Positions 1-5,917 of a DNA stretch of 15,743 bases are shown one piece after another. Positions within the stretch are counted from its first letter, which is position 1, and each line of letters starts with the position of its first letter. The notes beneath the pieces are model-generated. The model was not told the DNA's origin, did no database searches, and was given only the letters and a program-made list of their open reading frames with translations. Both the position numbers and the translations under genes were made by a program. Source of the stretch: an uncultured Gemmatimonadota bacterium (GTDB lineage: Bacteria; Gemmatimonadota; Gemmatimonadetes; Gemmatimonadales; GWC2-71-9); contig CAMLHU010000015.1 of NCBI GenBank assembly GCA_946479825.1, positions 1 to 15,743 on the forward strand, written 5' to 3'.

Positions 1-1239
1 GCCGCCCCCGGGGGAGCCCCAGGCTCGGGCCGAGCCGACGGCCTGCACGCGGATGGTGCCGGCGTCGAGCGACGCCGATGCGGTGACGTCGGTGTACCGG
101 ATGCCTGTCGTGATCCAGGTCGGCGTCGCCCGCAGCGCCAGCGTCGCGGGCCCGGCCAGCTTCCACGCGCCGAGGTCGACCGTGGAGACGGTCCTCGAGG
201 CGATCCCGCTCGAGGCCCGCTCGATGCCGCCGCCCACCCAGAATCCGCCCGCGGCGAGCAGGCGGTGGATCCGCGCGGAGCCGCCGAACAGGCTCGTGCC
301 GTTGCCGAACGCGCTCGTCGTTCCCGCGAGGACCGCCCCCACCTCGGGTCGGAACCCCCGGCTCCCGCGCATCAGGTACGTGCCGGCCAGCGATCCGTCG
401 GCGCTCCACTCGCCCTGGCCGAACGCCGCGTAGGAGCCGGCGCCGGTCACCGACAGTCCGCCGCGGGCAAAACGCACCACCGGAGCCAGGCTCGCGCCGC
501 TCACGGTGGCGGTGCTGTCCGTGGTCACCCGGATGACGCCCGCGTCCACCGCCACCTGCTGTGCCCGAAGCGACTCGGCGCACCCGCCGGCCAGCACCAG
601 GGCCGCGGCGGATGCGCCGAGAAGAATGATCGGAAGACGGCTACGGCCCGGGGTTGTGCCCCAGGCCCTTGCCGCGGATCCCGCGGTTGCCGGCGGGATC
701 CCGGCCGAGATGTCGTGCTGGATGCCGCGATCGAGCGATTCGAAATCCGCGTCTCCTCCGCCTCGCTGGGCCACGCGCGTCACGGCGGCCGCCGCGCTGT
801 CGGCCGGCACCCCGCGGGAAATCAAGTCGGTGAGGACGGCGAGCGGAACGAGCATCCGCCCGCCCCGGCGCTGGGTGGCGACGGCGGCGAGCGCGGCCGT
901 GCTCACGCCGCCGCGGACGGCCGCCGCGCCGGCAGTCACCTCGGCGTCCGTCGCGGTCGGGCCCAGCGCCGCCCGCGCCGTCCCCAGGTCTCGTCCCAGG
1001 GCCTGCACCGCGGTGACGATGCGGTCGCTCGGCGCGTGCTTGCTCACCCCTTCGAGCGCCTTCTGGACCAGCGGCTCCGAAGGTACTCCGGCTCCGCGGA
1101 GGGAGTCGATGATGCCGGTCACACGGCCCCGCGTCGCGTCGTCCAGCCGGGCCAGGCGCGGATCCTGCGCCCTCGCCGGGGCCGGAGCCACGGCCGCGAG
1201 CACCGCGGCTGCGCCCAGCGCAAGATAAGTGTGTCGCAT
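1..1239 (-). CDS. Exported protein, apparently two joined units (helical domain plus barrel-like domain), 3' end missing
   Basis: The frame opens with ATG at 1239, 8 bases after the stop of the CBM48 gene, and stays open to the window edge (413 codons, partial). Residues 1-25 form a signal peptide ending APARAQ. Residues 26-200 are an Ala-rich helical region with no family I recognise. Residues 202-227 then form a second signal-like segment: the hydrophobic stretch LPIILLGASAAALVLAGG, a Cys at 220, and SLRAQ. After it comes a Gly/Ser/Thr-rich region of alternating polar and hydrophobic residues, resembling an outer-membrane beta-barrel or surface protein. Two export signals in one chain are odd. 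I suspect two ancestral genes, either truly fused or joined by a one-base error near 647-653. Function unknown; third member of the sigma-factor operon. Confidence 0.7.
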   Translation of the reverse strand, partial: MRHTYLALGAAAVLAAVAPAPARAQDPRLARLDDATRGRVTGIIDSLRGAGVPSEPLVQKALEGVSKHAPSDRIVTAVQALGRDLGTARAALGPTATDAEVTAGAAAVRGGVSTAALAAVATQRRGGRMLVPLAVLTDLISRGVPADSAAAAVTRVAQRGGGDADFESLDRGIQHDISAGIPPATAGSAARAWGTTPGRSRLPIILLGASAAALVLAGGCAESLRAQQVAVDAGVIRVTTDSTATVSGASLAPVVRFARGGLSVTGAGSYAAFGQGEWSADGSLAGTYLMRGSRGFRPEVGAVLAGTTSAFGNGTSLFGGSARIHRLLAAGGFWVGGGIERASSGIASRTVSTVDLGAWKLAGPATLALRATPTWITTGIRYTDVTASASLDAGTIRVQAVGSARAWGSPGGG

Positions 1240-1247
1240 GCTGCACC

Positions 1248-1796
1248 TCACGATACGGTCACCACGGAGTTCGGGGTCCCGAAGTCATCGTCCGTGCTCC
1301 GGGGCGCCGACGGGTCTGCCAGCCATCGCCGCCCGTCCACGACGAAGGCGTACTCGTGGCGCCCAGGGGCGAGCGGCACCCGGACCGACCAGAGCCCGTC
1401 CGGGCCGGGGACCGCGCGCAGGGGCGTGGCGGACGGATCCCAGTCGTTGAAGTCGCCCACCAGCGTCACGTGCTGGGCGCCCCGCGCCGCGAGCACGAAT
1501 TGCACCTGGCGTCCCGTTGCGGCGGTCGCGCCCGTGGCGGACACGGGCACCACGGTCGGCGTGGCCACCGGGGCCGGCCGGGTGAGGATGATCGCGCCCG
1601 CCGCCGCCGCGCCGGCCAGGATGAGACCGCCGAGCGGCGACAGCCGGGGCCGCAGCAGCCAGTCGAGCAGGGCAGGGCGCGCCGGCCGCCGGATCCCGGC
1701 GAGCACCCGCGCGTCGAAACCCGGGTCGAAGCGCACCGGTCGGCGCAGCTCCTCGACCGCCCGCCGCAGCGTCGGGTCCAGGTCCTGGTCATCCAT
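1248..1796 (-). CDS. Membrane-anchored isoamylase-early-set (CBM48/AMPK-type glycogen-binding) domain protein, candidate anti-sigma factor
   Basis: The 182-residue product has three parts. Residues 1-52 are a charged cytoplasmic stretch, 55-72 a membrane helix rich in Ala and Gly, and 97-182 a CBM48-type beta sandwich. The sandwich carries the family hallmarks GDFNDWD (114-120), Trp136 in GLWSV and HEYAFVVDG (147-155). Domains of this kind bind alpha-glucans or serve as structural early-set modules. The start overlaps the sigma factor's end by 8 bases (ATGGATGA), so translation is coupled. That position and topology are typical of an anti-sigma factor, yet the protein has no cysteine, so the zinc-binding anti-sigma motif (HxxxCxxC) is absent. 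The domain call is firm; the anti-sigma role is inference from position. Confidence 0.85.
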   Translation of the reverse strand: MDDQDLDPTLRRAVEELRRPVRFDPGFDARVLAGIRRPARPALLDWLLRPRLSPLGGLILAGAAAAGAIILTRPAPVATPTVVPVSATGATAATGRQVQFVLAARGAQHVTLVGDFNDWDPSATPLRAVPGPDGLWSVRVPLAPGRHEYAFVVDGRRWLADPSAPRSTDDDFGTPNSVVTVS

Positions 1797-2337
1797 CGTG
1801 GGCCTCCGTCAGGAACTCCCGCATCCGCTCGCACGCCCGCTTGACCCGCATCTTGAGCGCCGGGACACTCGCCCCGGTCACGGCGGTCATTTCCTCGTAG
1901 CTCAGTTCCTCGACGTGCTTGAGGAGGAACGCCTCCCGTTGGTCGGCTCCGAGCCGTGCCAGCGCCCGCTGGATCTCTTCCCGCCACGCCGCCCGCTCGG
2001 CCGGATGGTCCACGCCGGGTTCGGGCAGGTGCTCGCCGAGCACGAAGGTCTGCTCGTATCGTCGTCGCCGGCCGCCCCGGGTCCGGCACCGATTGACGAG
2101 GATCTGGAAGAGCCACGCCCCGAACTTCGCGGGGTCCTCGCACCGGGCGAGGGCGCGATGCGCCCGGATGAGCGCGTCCTGGACCGCCTCCTCGGCGTCG
2201 TGCAGGTCTCCGAGCATGCGGGCGGCGTATCGGGCCAGCCGGTCGCGATGCCGTCGGATCAGCGTGGTGAACGCGTCTTCATCGCCCTGCAGGGTGGCCG
2301 CAACGAGCTCGGCGTCGGTGGCGTCCGTCACTCCCAT
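1789..2337 (-). CDS. ECF-type RNA polymerase sigma factor
   Basis: This 182-residue protein is of normal length for an extracytoplasmic-function sigma factor, which directs RNA polymerase to a small stress or envelope regulon. Region 2 spans about residues 21-88 and contains DAEEAVQDALIRAHRAL (47-63) and the FGAWLFQILVNRCR segment of region 2.4. Region 4 spans about 119-172, with LSYEEMTAVTGASVPALKMRV as its helix-turn-helix. A short Arg-rich linker joins them. There is no extra C-terminal domain. It is the first gene of a leftward operon and overlaps the next gene, a likely membrane partner. The start is ATG at 2337, preceded by a weak AGGGG ribosome-binding site. The subgroup and target promoter are not determined. 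Confidence 0.95.
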   Translation of the reverse strand: MGVTDATDAELVAATLQGDEDAFTTLIRRHRDRLARYAARMLGDLHDAEEAVQDALIRAHRALARCEDPAKFGAWLFQILVNRCRTRGGRRRRYEQTFVLGEHLPEPGVDHPAERAAWREEIQRALARLGADQREAFLLKHVEELSYEEMTAVTGASVPALKMRVKRACERMREFLTEAHDG

Positions 2338-2360
2338 TCGACCCCTGGATGGTGGCTTGC

Positions 2361-2373
2361 GTCACCAGGTGAC
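2361..2373. promoter_or_regulatory. Palindrome between divergent genes, possible operator
   Basis: The sequence GTCACC-A-GGTGAC has two perfect 6-base arms around one central base. It lies in the roughly 120-base divergent spacer between the ECF sigma gene and the DUF4382 lipoprotein gene. It is 24 bases upstream of the sigma start codon. I see no convincing -35/-10 pair on either strand in this spacer. A short palindrome can arise by chance in GC-rich DNA, so a regulator-binding role is only a suggestion. Confidence 0.25.
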
Positions 2374-2443
2374 CCCGCCCGGCCATCGGAGGTCTCTACC
2401 CGCGTGGGGCCGGAGCCGATCCGGCCTGGACGCAACCGATGGC

Positions 2444-2450
2444 AAGGAGG
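2444..2450 (+). promoter_or_regulatory. Ribosome-binding site that decides the lipoprotein start
   Basis: AAGGAGG is a full Shine-Dalgarno match. Two in-frame ATG codons follow at 2453 and 2459. The site is only 2 bases from the first and 8 bases from the second, so the second is the better start. Confidence 0.75.
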
Positions 2451-2458
2451 ATATGGTG

Positions 2459-3373
2459 ATGCGCTTCACGCGATTCCGCACCCTGGCCGCCGCGCTGGCG
2501 CTGGCCCTGCCGTTCGCCGGGTGCTCCGAACGTGCCCCCAATGCCGGCACGATGACGATGATGCTGACCGATGCCCCCGGGAACGTCAAGGCGGCGGTGG
2601 TCACGATCTCCAGGATCTATCTCCAGGGGTCGGCCGCGGACAGCGCGTCGGGGCAGGTGGTCCTGCGCGATTCCGCCTTTACCACCGACCTGCTCACGCT
2701 CGCCGACTCCACCACCGAGCTGGTCAAGGACGTGGTCGTGCCCGGCGGCGACTACGCCCAGCTCCGGTTCGTGATCTCCGGCGCGTACGTCGAGGTGGAC
2801 AACGGCGACGGCACCACGAGCATCTACGCCTCGTCGCCGGACTATCCGGGCCTGCCGGCGGGCGCGACGGTCACCGGGCAGCTCCAGATGCCGAGCTACG
2901 CGACGTCGGGCCTCAAGGTGACGCTGCCCGGCTCGGCGCTCCACGTCGACGGCGGCCAGAAGATCATCCTGGTGGACTTCAACGTCGCCCAGAGCTTCGG
3001 CCAGGAGGCCGGCGGGAGCGGCCGCTGGGTGATGCACCCGGTCATCAAGGGCGGCGAGCTCGAGGCGACCGGCGGGATCAATGTGGCACTCCGGCTCGGC
3101 ACGGGCGTCACGCTGCCGGTCGTGAACGCGCACCAGCTCACCCTGGCCGACTTCAGCGCCACGGTGGACGGGACGACCGAGCCGCTCACGGATCCTGACA
3201 GCGATGGCGTGTATACGGCCTCGTTCCCCTATCTGCTGCCGGGGAGCTACGCGGTCGCCTTCAGCAACGCCGATTCCGTGGCGTTCACCACCGATCCCGC
3301 GGGACCGGTGCCGGTGACGCTCAACTCGGGGGCCACGGCGAACGTGTCGGCCACCGTGGTGAGTGTGCCCTGA
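2459..3373 (+). CDS. DUF4382 domain lipoprotein
   Basis: The 304-residue product starts with a lipoprotein signal: MRFTRFR, a hydrophobic stretch, and the lipobox FAGC with Cys22 as the acylation site. Residues 30-200 match the DUF4382 family, including the LTDAPGNVKAAVVTI strand near the N-terminus typical of that family. Residues 209-304 form a second beta-rich region resembling a carboxypeptidase-regulatory or Ig-like module (DSDGVYTASFPYLLPGSYAVAF). The function of DUF4382 proteins is not established; an envelope or surface role is all that can be said. The gene stands alone, diverges from the sigma-factor operon and is followed by a hairpin. The start at 2459 was chosen over 2453 because of ribosome-binding-site spacing. 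Confidence 0.85.
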   Translation: MRFTRFRTLAAALALALPFAGCSERAPNAGTMTMMLTDAPGNVKAAVVTISRIYLQGSAADSASGQVVLRDSAFTTDLLTLADSTTELVKDVVVPGGDYAQLRFVISGAYVEVDNGDGTTSIYASSPDYPGLPAGATVTGQLQMPSYATSGLKVTLPGSALHVDGGQKIILVDFNVAQSFGQEAGGSGRWVMHPVIKGGELEATGGINVALRLGTGVTLPVVNAHQLTLADFSATVDGTTEPLTDPDSDGVYTASFPYLLPGSYAVAFSNADSVAFTTDPAGPVPVTLNSGATANVSATVVSVP

Positions 3374-3393
3374 CGTCCGGCGCCGGGGCAGCG

Positions 3394-3422
3394 CGAACGG
3401 GGACCCGACGGGTCCCCGTTCG
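3394..3422 (+). terminator. Strong hairpin after the DUF4382 gene, probable terminator
   Basis: A perfect 13-bp stem (CGAACGGGGACCC) closes over a 3-base loop, 20 bases after the lipoprotein stop. No T-run follows, so it departs from the classic intrinsic terminator. It lies just before the arsR promoter and would insulate the arsenic operon from upstream transcription. Confidence 0.65.
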
Positions 3423-3432
3423 GCGTTCCGGG

Positions 3433-3460
3433 TTGACATATCAATAATTATTGTTATGAT
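3433..3460 (+). promoter_or_regulatory. Near-consensus housekeeping promoter of the arsenic operon
   Basis: The -35 box TTGACA (3433-3438) is a perfect match. The -10 box TATGAT (3455-3460) is one base off consensus, and the spacer is 16 bases. The stretch is markedly AT-rich within very GC-rich surroundings. The expected transcription start, about 6-8 bases after the -10 box, falls at roughly 3466-3468, immediately before the arsR ATG at 3469. Confidence 0.85.
3437..3458. promoter_or_regulatory. ArsR-type operator within the promoter spacer
   Basis: The core CAATAATTATTG (3442-3453) is a perfect 12-base palindrome. It extends to CATA-T-core-T-TATG with a single mismatched pair, giving 22 bases of dyad symmetry. 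The CAA-N6-TTG spacing fits operators of the ArsR/SmtB family. It fills the gap between the -35 and -10 boxes and reaches into both, so a bound repressor would block RNA polymerase. ArsR, encoded just downstream, is the obvious ligand (autoregulation). Confidence 0.85.
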
Positions 3461-3468
3461 GTTTCCCC

Positions 3469-3774
3469 ATGCCGGCCACCGCCACCCCTTCGCTTCCGCG
3501 CCTGGCGCGGATCTTCCACGCCCTCTCCGACGAGACCCGGCTCGGCATCCTGGCCCGGCTCACCCGCGGCGAGCGCTGTGTGTGCGAGCTCACCGACGAG
3601 CTCGACGCCGCCCAGTCGCGCCTCTCGTTCCACCTGAAGGTGCTCAAGGACGCCGGCCTCGTCACCGACCGGCGCGAGGGCCGGTGGATGTACTACAGCC
3701 TCAATCACGACGTCCTCGCGGACGCGGGCGTGACCCTGGGCGAGTGGCCGACCGTCGCGCGTAAATGCTGCTGA
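3469..3774 (+). CDS. arsR: ArsR-family arsenite-responsive repressor
   Basis: The 101-residue winged-helix protein is of normal family length. The helix-turn-helix lies at about residues 37-66 (CVCELTDELDAAQSRLSFHL, then KVLKDAGLV), followed by the wing (RREGRWMYYSL). Cys37 and Cys39 form the CVC pair of the DNA-binding region, equivalent to the As(III)-binding pair of the classic R773 ArsR. The third cysteine of that motif is Thr42 here. A second vicinal pair, Cys100-Cys101, ends the protein. As(III) or Sb(III) binding would release it from the operator and switch on the operon. There is no Shine-Dalgarno sequence before the ATG and almost no room for a leader. It is the first gene of the arsenic operon. 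Confidence 0.93.
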   Translation: MPATATPSLPRLARIFHALSDETRLGILARLTRGERCVCELTDELDAAQSRLSFHLKVLKDAGLVTDRREGRWMYYSLNHDVLADAGVTLGEWPTVARKCC

Positions 3775-3810
3775 CCAGCCCCGGCCCCGGCCGGGACCGA
3801 CCCAGTCCGA

Positions 3811-3833
3811 ACATATCAATGAAAGTTGGTGGG
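3811..3833. promoter_or_regulatory. Second ArsR operator-like site before arsM
   Basis: ACATATCAAT (3811-3820) repeats, base for base, the left half of the main ArsR operator. The right half is degenerate but keeps the CAA-N6-TTG spacing (CAA 3817-3819, TTG 3826-3828). No clear -35 box lies upstream. It may be a weak second ArsR site affecting arsM or the rest of the operon. Confidence 0.5.
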
Positions 3834-3835
3834 CA

Positions 3836-4687
3836 ATGGATCCGAAGGAGCTCAAGGCGACGGTGCGCGAGAAGTACGGCGCGGCGGCCCTCCGCGTGGT
3901 CGAGGGAGCCGGCAACAGCTGTTGCGGGGCCGGCGCCGGGTGCGGCCCCGACCCGATCACCCAGGACCTCTATGCGCTGGAACAGACCGCCGGCCTGCCG
4001 GCCGAGGCGGTGCTCGCGAGCCTCGGGTGCGGCAATCCCACGGCGCTCGCCGAGCTGCATCCGGGTGAAGTGGTGCTCGACCTCGGGTCCGGCGGCGGGA
4101 TCGACGTCCTGCTGAGCGCGCGGCGGGTCGGACCGACCGGCAAGGCGTACGGACTCGACATGACCGACGAGATGCTGGCCCTGGCGCGCGCCAATCAGGC
4201 GCGGGCCAGCGCCACCAACGTCGAATTCCTCAAGGGCGACATCGAGCATATCCCGCTGCCCGACGCCTCGGTGGACGTGATCATTTCCAACTGCGTGATC
4301 AACCTGAGCGCCGACAAGCGAACGGTCCTGCGCGAGGCGTTCCGCGTGCTCCGTCCCGGCGGCCGATTCGCCGTCTCAGACGTCGTCATCCGCGGCGAGG
4401 TGCCGGCGCCGGTACGCTCGAGCCTGGAACTCTGGGTCGGCTGCGTGGCGGGGGCGCTCGAAGAAGACGAGTTTCTCCGGCTGCTGGCCGAGGCCGGATT
4501 CACGGACGCATCGATCGAGCCGACCCGCGTCTATGCCTTCGACGACGCGAAGGCCTTCCTGGAGCCGGCGGGCTTCGACTCCGAAGTGCTGGCCCGCGAA
4601 GTCAGCGGCCGGGTCATGGGGGCGTTCATCCGTGCCACCAAGCCGGCGGCTGCCTCCCGCTGCTGCGGCCCCGAGTGCTGCGCCTGA
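3836..4687 (+). CDS. arsM: Arsenite S-adenosylmethionine methyltransferase
   Basis: The 283-residue enzyme methylates As(III) to mono-, di- and trimethyl species in the cytoplasm, using S-adenosylmethionine and thiols. The SAM-binding fold starts at about residue 77, with motif [12 protein letters not shown] (80-90), GLDMTDEML (106-114) and [13 protein letters not shown] (131-143). Cys65, Cys153 and Cys203 sit in the contexts [15 protein letters not shown] and VGCVAGAL. Their spacing, including exactly 50 residues between the last two, fits the three As-binding cysteines of characterised ArsM proteins. Extra cysteines cluster at 29, 30 and 36 and at the tail (CCGPECCA). The start is ATG at 3836, 61 bases after arsR, with only a weak ribosome-binding site. 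Confidence 0.95.
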   Translation: MDPKELKATVREKYGAAALRVVEGAGNSCCGAGAGCGPDPITQDLYALEQTAGLPAEAVLASLGCGNPTALAELHPGEVVLDLGSGGGIDVLLSARRVGPTGKAYGLDMTDEMLALARANQARASATNVEFLKGDIEHIPLPDASVDVIISNCVINLSADKRTVLREAFRVLRPGGRFAVSDVVIRGEVPAPVRSSLELWVGCVAGALEEDEFLRLLAEAGFTDASIEPTRVYAFDDAKAFLEPAGFDSEVLAREVSGRVMGAFIRATKPAAASRCCGPECCA

Positions 4688-4703
4688 CGGAGGTCGATCC
4701 CCG

Positions 4704-5147
4704 ATGGACATTCGCCCCGCCGGCCTGGCCGACATTCCGGCGATCGAACGCTTGCTTCGCGCTGACCACCTGCCGACGGTCGGCATTCGGGAGGGATCCG
4801 TCGCGCTCTTCGTGGCCGCGGACGGCGGGGACGTGATCGGGGTGATCGGGCTCGAGGTCCGCGGCCGGTCCGGGCTGCTCCGCTCGGCGGCGGTGGCCGC
4901 CGACCGGCGGGGCGAAGGCCTCGGCGCCCGGCTGGTGGCGACGATCCTCGACGAAGCCAAGCGCCGTGAGTTGGACGCGCTCTGCCTGCTCACGACGACC
5001 GCCGAGCGGTACTTCCCGCGGTTCGGGTTCGCGCGGACCACCCGTGAGGCGATCCCGGTGCTGCTCCGCGACACGGACGAGGTGGCGCACGCCTGTCCCG
5101 GCTCGGCGGTGGTGATGGTCCGCGCGATCGACCCGATGATGCCCTGA
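4704..5147 (+). CDS. arsN2: ArsN2-type GNAT acetyltransferase of arsenic resistance
   Basis: The 147-residue single-domain GNAT protein begins MDIRPAGLADIPAIERLL. It carries the acetyl-CoA loop RRGEGLGA (68-75) and the strand-helix LLTTTAERYFPRFGF (95-109) characteristic of ArsN2 proteins, which also share the LLRS and CPGSAV motifs seen here. ArsN family members are linked to arsenic resistance; ArsN1 acetylates arsinothricin, while the ArsN2 substrate is less certain. A GGAGG ribosome-binding site lies 10 bases before ATG 4704, 16 bases after arsM. The longer reading upstream would run through the arsM coding region and is not needed. Its stop overlaps the next start by one base. Confidence 0.88.
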   Translation: MDIRPAGLADIPAIERLLRADHLPTVGIREGSVALFVAADGGDVIGVIGLEVRGRSGLLRSAAVAADRRGEGLGARLVATILDEAKRRELDALCLLTTTAERYFPRFGFARTTREAIPVLLRDTDEVAHACPGSAVVMVRAIDPMMP

Positions 5148-5917
5148 TGCGCTACGCCCTCATCTCTGACATCCACGCCAACCTTCCGGCGCTCGACGCT
5201 GTGCTGGCCGACATCCAGGCCAGCGGGGCGGCGGACGCGGTATACCACCTGGGCGACCTGGTCGGGTACGCCCCCTGGCCGGACGAGGTGGTGGATCGTC
5301 TTCGGCGGGAGGGGATCCCGGGCGTGGCGGGCAACTACGACTCGACCATCGGCGCCGGCCACAAGCACTGCGGATGCCGGTACGAGGATCCGCGCCAGGA
5401 GGAGCTCTCGCACCGGAGCTATGCGTGGACCCGCGAGCGGGTGAGCGCCACGACCCGGACCGCGCTCGCCGCGCTTCCGTTCTCGATCACCCTCCGGCCG
5501 AACGGCGGACATCAGGGCGGGCCGCGCCTGATGCTGGTCCACGGGACCCCGACCCTCAACACGCTCTACTGGACCGCGGACCGGGACGACGAATTCGCCC
5601 GGAAGATGATCGCGCATGCGGGGCTCGCCGCGGGCGATGTCCTGGCCTTCGGGCATACGCACCTGCCGTGGCACCGGACCGTGGACGGTGTCCACCTGGT
5701 GAACGCGGGCAGCGTCGGGCGCCCGAAGGACGGCGATCCGCGCGCCGGCTATGTCGTGGTGACGGCGCGCGACGGAACGGCGACCGTCGACTTCCGCCGT
5801 GTGGGCTACGACGTCGCTTCGGCGGCCGAGGCCATTTGCCGAAGCGGGCTTCCGGTCGAATTCGCGGAGTATCTCCGGAGCGGTGGCCGCCGGCTCGATC
5901 CGGAGGCGGCCCGGTGA
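5147..5917 (+). CDS. Calcineurin-like metallophosphoesterase in the arsenic operon
   Basis: The 256-residue protein has the full metal-site set of YfcE/MPE-type phosphoesterases: D8-x-H10, G36-D37, G62-N63 in GNYD, H132 in VHGT, and GHTH (169-172), followed by NAGSVGRP (186-193). These would hold two metal ions and hydrolyse a phosphoester or phosphodiester in the cytoplasm. The substrate is unknown. A small loop HCGC with Cys75 and Cys77 follows the metal motif. The start overlaps the arsN2 stop (TGATG) and the end overlaps the acr3 start (GTGA), so it is translationally coupled on both sides and must be expressed with the arsenic genes. A role in handling an arsenylated or stress-related phosphoester is a guess. 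Confidence 0.9.
   Translation: MRYALISDIHANLPALDAVLADIQASGAADAVYHLGDLVGYAPWPDEVVDRLRREGIPGVAGNYDSTIGAGHKHCGCRYEDPRQEELSHRSYAWTRERVSATTRTALAALPFSITLRPNGGHQGGPRLMLVHGTPTLNTLYWTADRDDEFARKMIAHAGLAAGDVLAFGHTHLPWHRTVDGVHLVNAGSVGRPKDGDPRAGYVVVTARDGTATVDFRRVGYDVASAAEAICRSGLPVEFAEYLRSGGRRLDPEAAR

Noticed and set aside
641..1246. A 201-codon minus-strand frame starting GTG at 1246 and ending with TAG at 641
   Set aside because: The product is Arg/Gly/Pro-rich. The neighbouring frame from ATG 1239 gives a proper signal peptide and balanced composition. Only the TAG is of interest, as a possible end of the first unit if one base is missing at 647-653.
265..3198. A 977-codon open frame on the plus strand
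   Set aside because: It is antisense to the sigma-factor operon and out of frame with the lipoprotein gene. Its product is Arg/Gly/Ala-rich low-complexity sequence, as expected of a shadow in GC-rich DNA.
3781..3798. GC-rich near-palindrome (CCCGGCCGGG core) between arsR and arsM as a terminator or attenuator
   Set aside because: The symmetry has no loop and one mismatch, and no T-run follows. It is better explained by base composition.
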